Of a stretch of 50,236 nucleotides of DNA, positions 49,730 to 50,236 are shown piece after piece. How positions within the stretch are numbered: the stretch's first letter is position 1; every line of letters starts with the position of its first letter. The translations under genes and the position numbers were made by a program. The notes beneath the pieces were generated by a model. It saw only the letters and a list, made by a program, of their open reading frames with translations, was not told the DNA's origin and ran no database searches. The DNA is from Acidobacteriaceae bacterium (GTDB taxonomy: Bacteria > Acidobacteriota > Terriglobia > Terriglobales > Acidobacteriaceae), in assembly GCA_003165075.1 (NCBI GenBank), contig PLSM01000194.1, forward strand, positions 23,549-73,784. Reading direction: 5' to 3'.

Positions 49730-50236
49730 TCAATCGTAGTACTCCAGCCCCAGGTGGGTGATCAGGTCTGCGCCTGCGATATGACGCAGCGTGTTCTTCA
49801 GCTTCATCGACTGGATAAACAGATCGTGCTCGGGATAAAGCCCCGCGGCCGTCTGCGGCGACTTGAGATAAAAGCTCAGCCACTCCTGAATGCCGATGCT
49901 GCGCAGTTCGGGAGTGCGCTTGGCCAGGTCGAGGAACAGCACCAGGTCGAGCGCGATGGGCGCGGCCAGAATCGAGTCGCGGCAAAGGAAGTTCACCTTG
50001 ATCTGCATCGGATAGCCAAGCCAGCCGAAGATGTCGATGTTGTCCCAGGCTTCCTTGTCGTCGCCCCGCGGCGGGTAATAGTTGATGCGGATTTTGTGGT
50101 AGATGTCCTTGTACAGGTCGGGGTAAAGCTCAGGTTGGAAGATGTAATCCAGCGAGCCCAGCTTCGACTCTTCCTTGGTCTTGAATGATTGCGGATCGTC
50201 CAGCACTTCGCCGTCGCGGTTGCCCAGGATATTGGT
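49730..50236 (-). CDS. Inositol-3-phosphate synthase, C-terminal part (truncated by window edge)
   Basis: The frame is open to the right window edge; 168 C-terminal residues are visible. The protein cyclises glucose-6-phosphate to myo-inositol-3-phosphate using NAD. Family motifs: NILGNRDGEVL, KEESKLGSLDYIFQPELYPDLY, KIRINYYPPRGDDKEAWDNIDIFGWLGYPMQIKVNFLCRDSILAAPIALDL and IQEWLSFYLKSP. In bacteria it supplies inositol for phospholipids, compatible solutes or thiols. A clean terminator follows. The 5' part lies outside the window. Confidence 0.93.
   Translation of the reverse strand, partial: TNILGNRDGEVLDDPQSFKTKEESKLGSLDYIFQPELYPDLYKDIYHKIRINYYPPRGDDKEAWDNIDIFGWLGYPMQIKVNFLCRDSILAAPIALDLVLFLDLAKRTPELRSIGIQEWLSFYLKSPQTAAGLYPEHDLFIQSMKLKNTLRHIAGADLITHLGLEYYD

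Noticed and set aside
1..50236. tRNA, rRNA, CRISPR arrays, insertion sequences
   Set aside because: No tRNA-like T-loop with matching acceptor stem, no rRNA segment, no regularly spaced repeats and no transposase or integrase gene could be recognised.

Overview
The window reads as a chromosomal segment of a Gram-negative bacterium with about 60% G+C, most likely an acidobacterium of the Terriglobia type. The support is a TonB receptor with an N-terminal carboxypeptidase-regulatory domain, a bacilliredoxin, a DinB protein, a BFN nuclease next to miaB, a PQQ quinoprotein carrying extra cytochrome c domains, and dispersed hairpin repeats. This assignment is inference from gene content; no rRNA gene is present to settle it.

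Layout. (1) 1-6.6 kb, housekeeping: the 3' half of carB, a DapA-superfamily lyase, miaB-bfn, a Tat-exported superoxide dismutase overlapping a lipoprotein cytochrome c, and a hotdog thioesterase. (2) 6.7-21.2 kb, minus strand: diguanylate cyclase, OmpR-type regulator, a sigma-54 activator without a DNA-binding domain, then flgB-flgC-fliE-fliF-fliG-fliH-fliI-fliJ-fliK-flgD-flgE, i.e. rod, MS ring, switch, export ATPase and hook genes with their regulators. (3) 21.4-30.8 kb: lexA, trxA, thrC-thrB (coupled by ATGA), modABC, murB and a bacilliredoxin that shares a bidirectional terminator with an amino-acid permease. (4) 30.8-39.4 kb, minus strand: two APC permeases, thiE, dinB-like, PQQ dehydrogenase, accC, accB and an Xaa-Pro peptidase. 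(5) 39.4-41.6 kb: a small accessory island with visibly lower G+C. It holds an unusual FRG-SET fusion protein, a duplicated and internally deleted tail of an excisionase-type gene, the intact excisionase-type HTH gene with a good promoter, and a 0.4 kb gene-free stretch. (6) 41.6-50.2 kb: SDR oxidoreductase, TonB receptor, M48 protease, membrane SpoIIE-type phosphatase, ferredoxin-nitroreductase and the 3' part of inositol-3-phosphate synthase.

The most unusual item is the FRG-SET protein at 39433-40665, which joins a putative nucleotide-handling FRG domain to a eukaryote-like lysine methyltransferase domain beside mobile-element-type genes. The second theme is a set of genes (lexA, the TonB receptor, the DapA-like gene) whose -10 hexamer ends exactly 6 nt before the start codon, which predicts leaderless mRNAs. 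Start codons were reassigned throughout by Shine-Dalgarno sequence and by protein family N-terminus.
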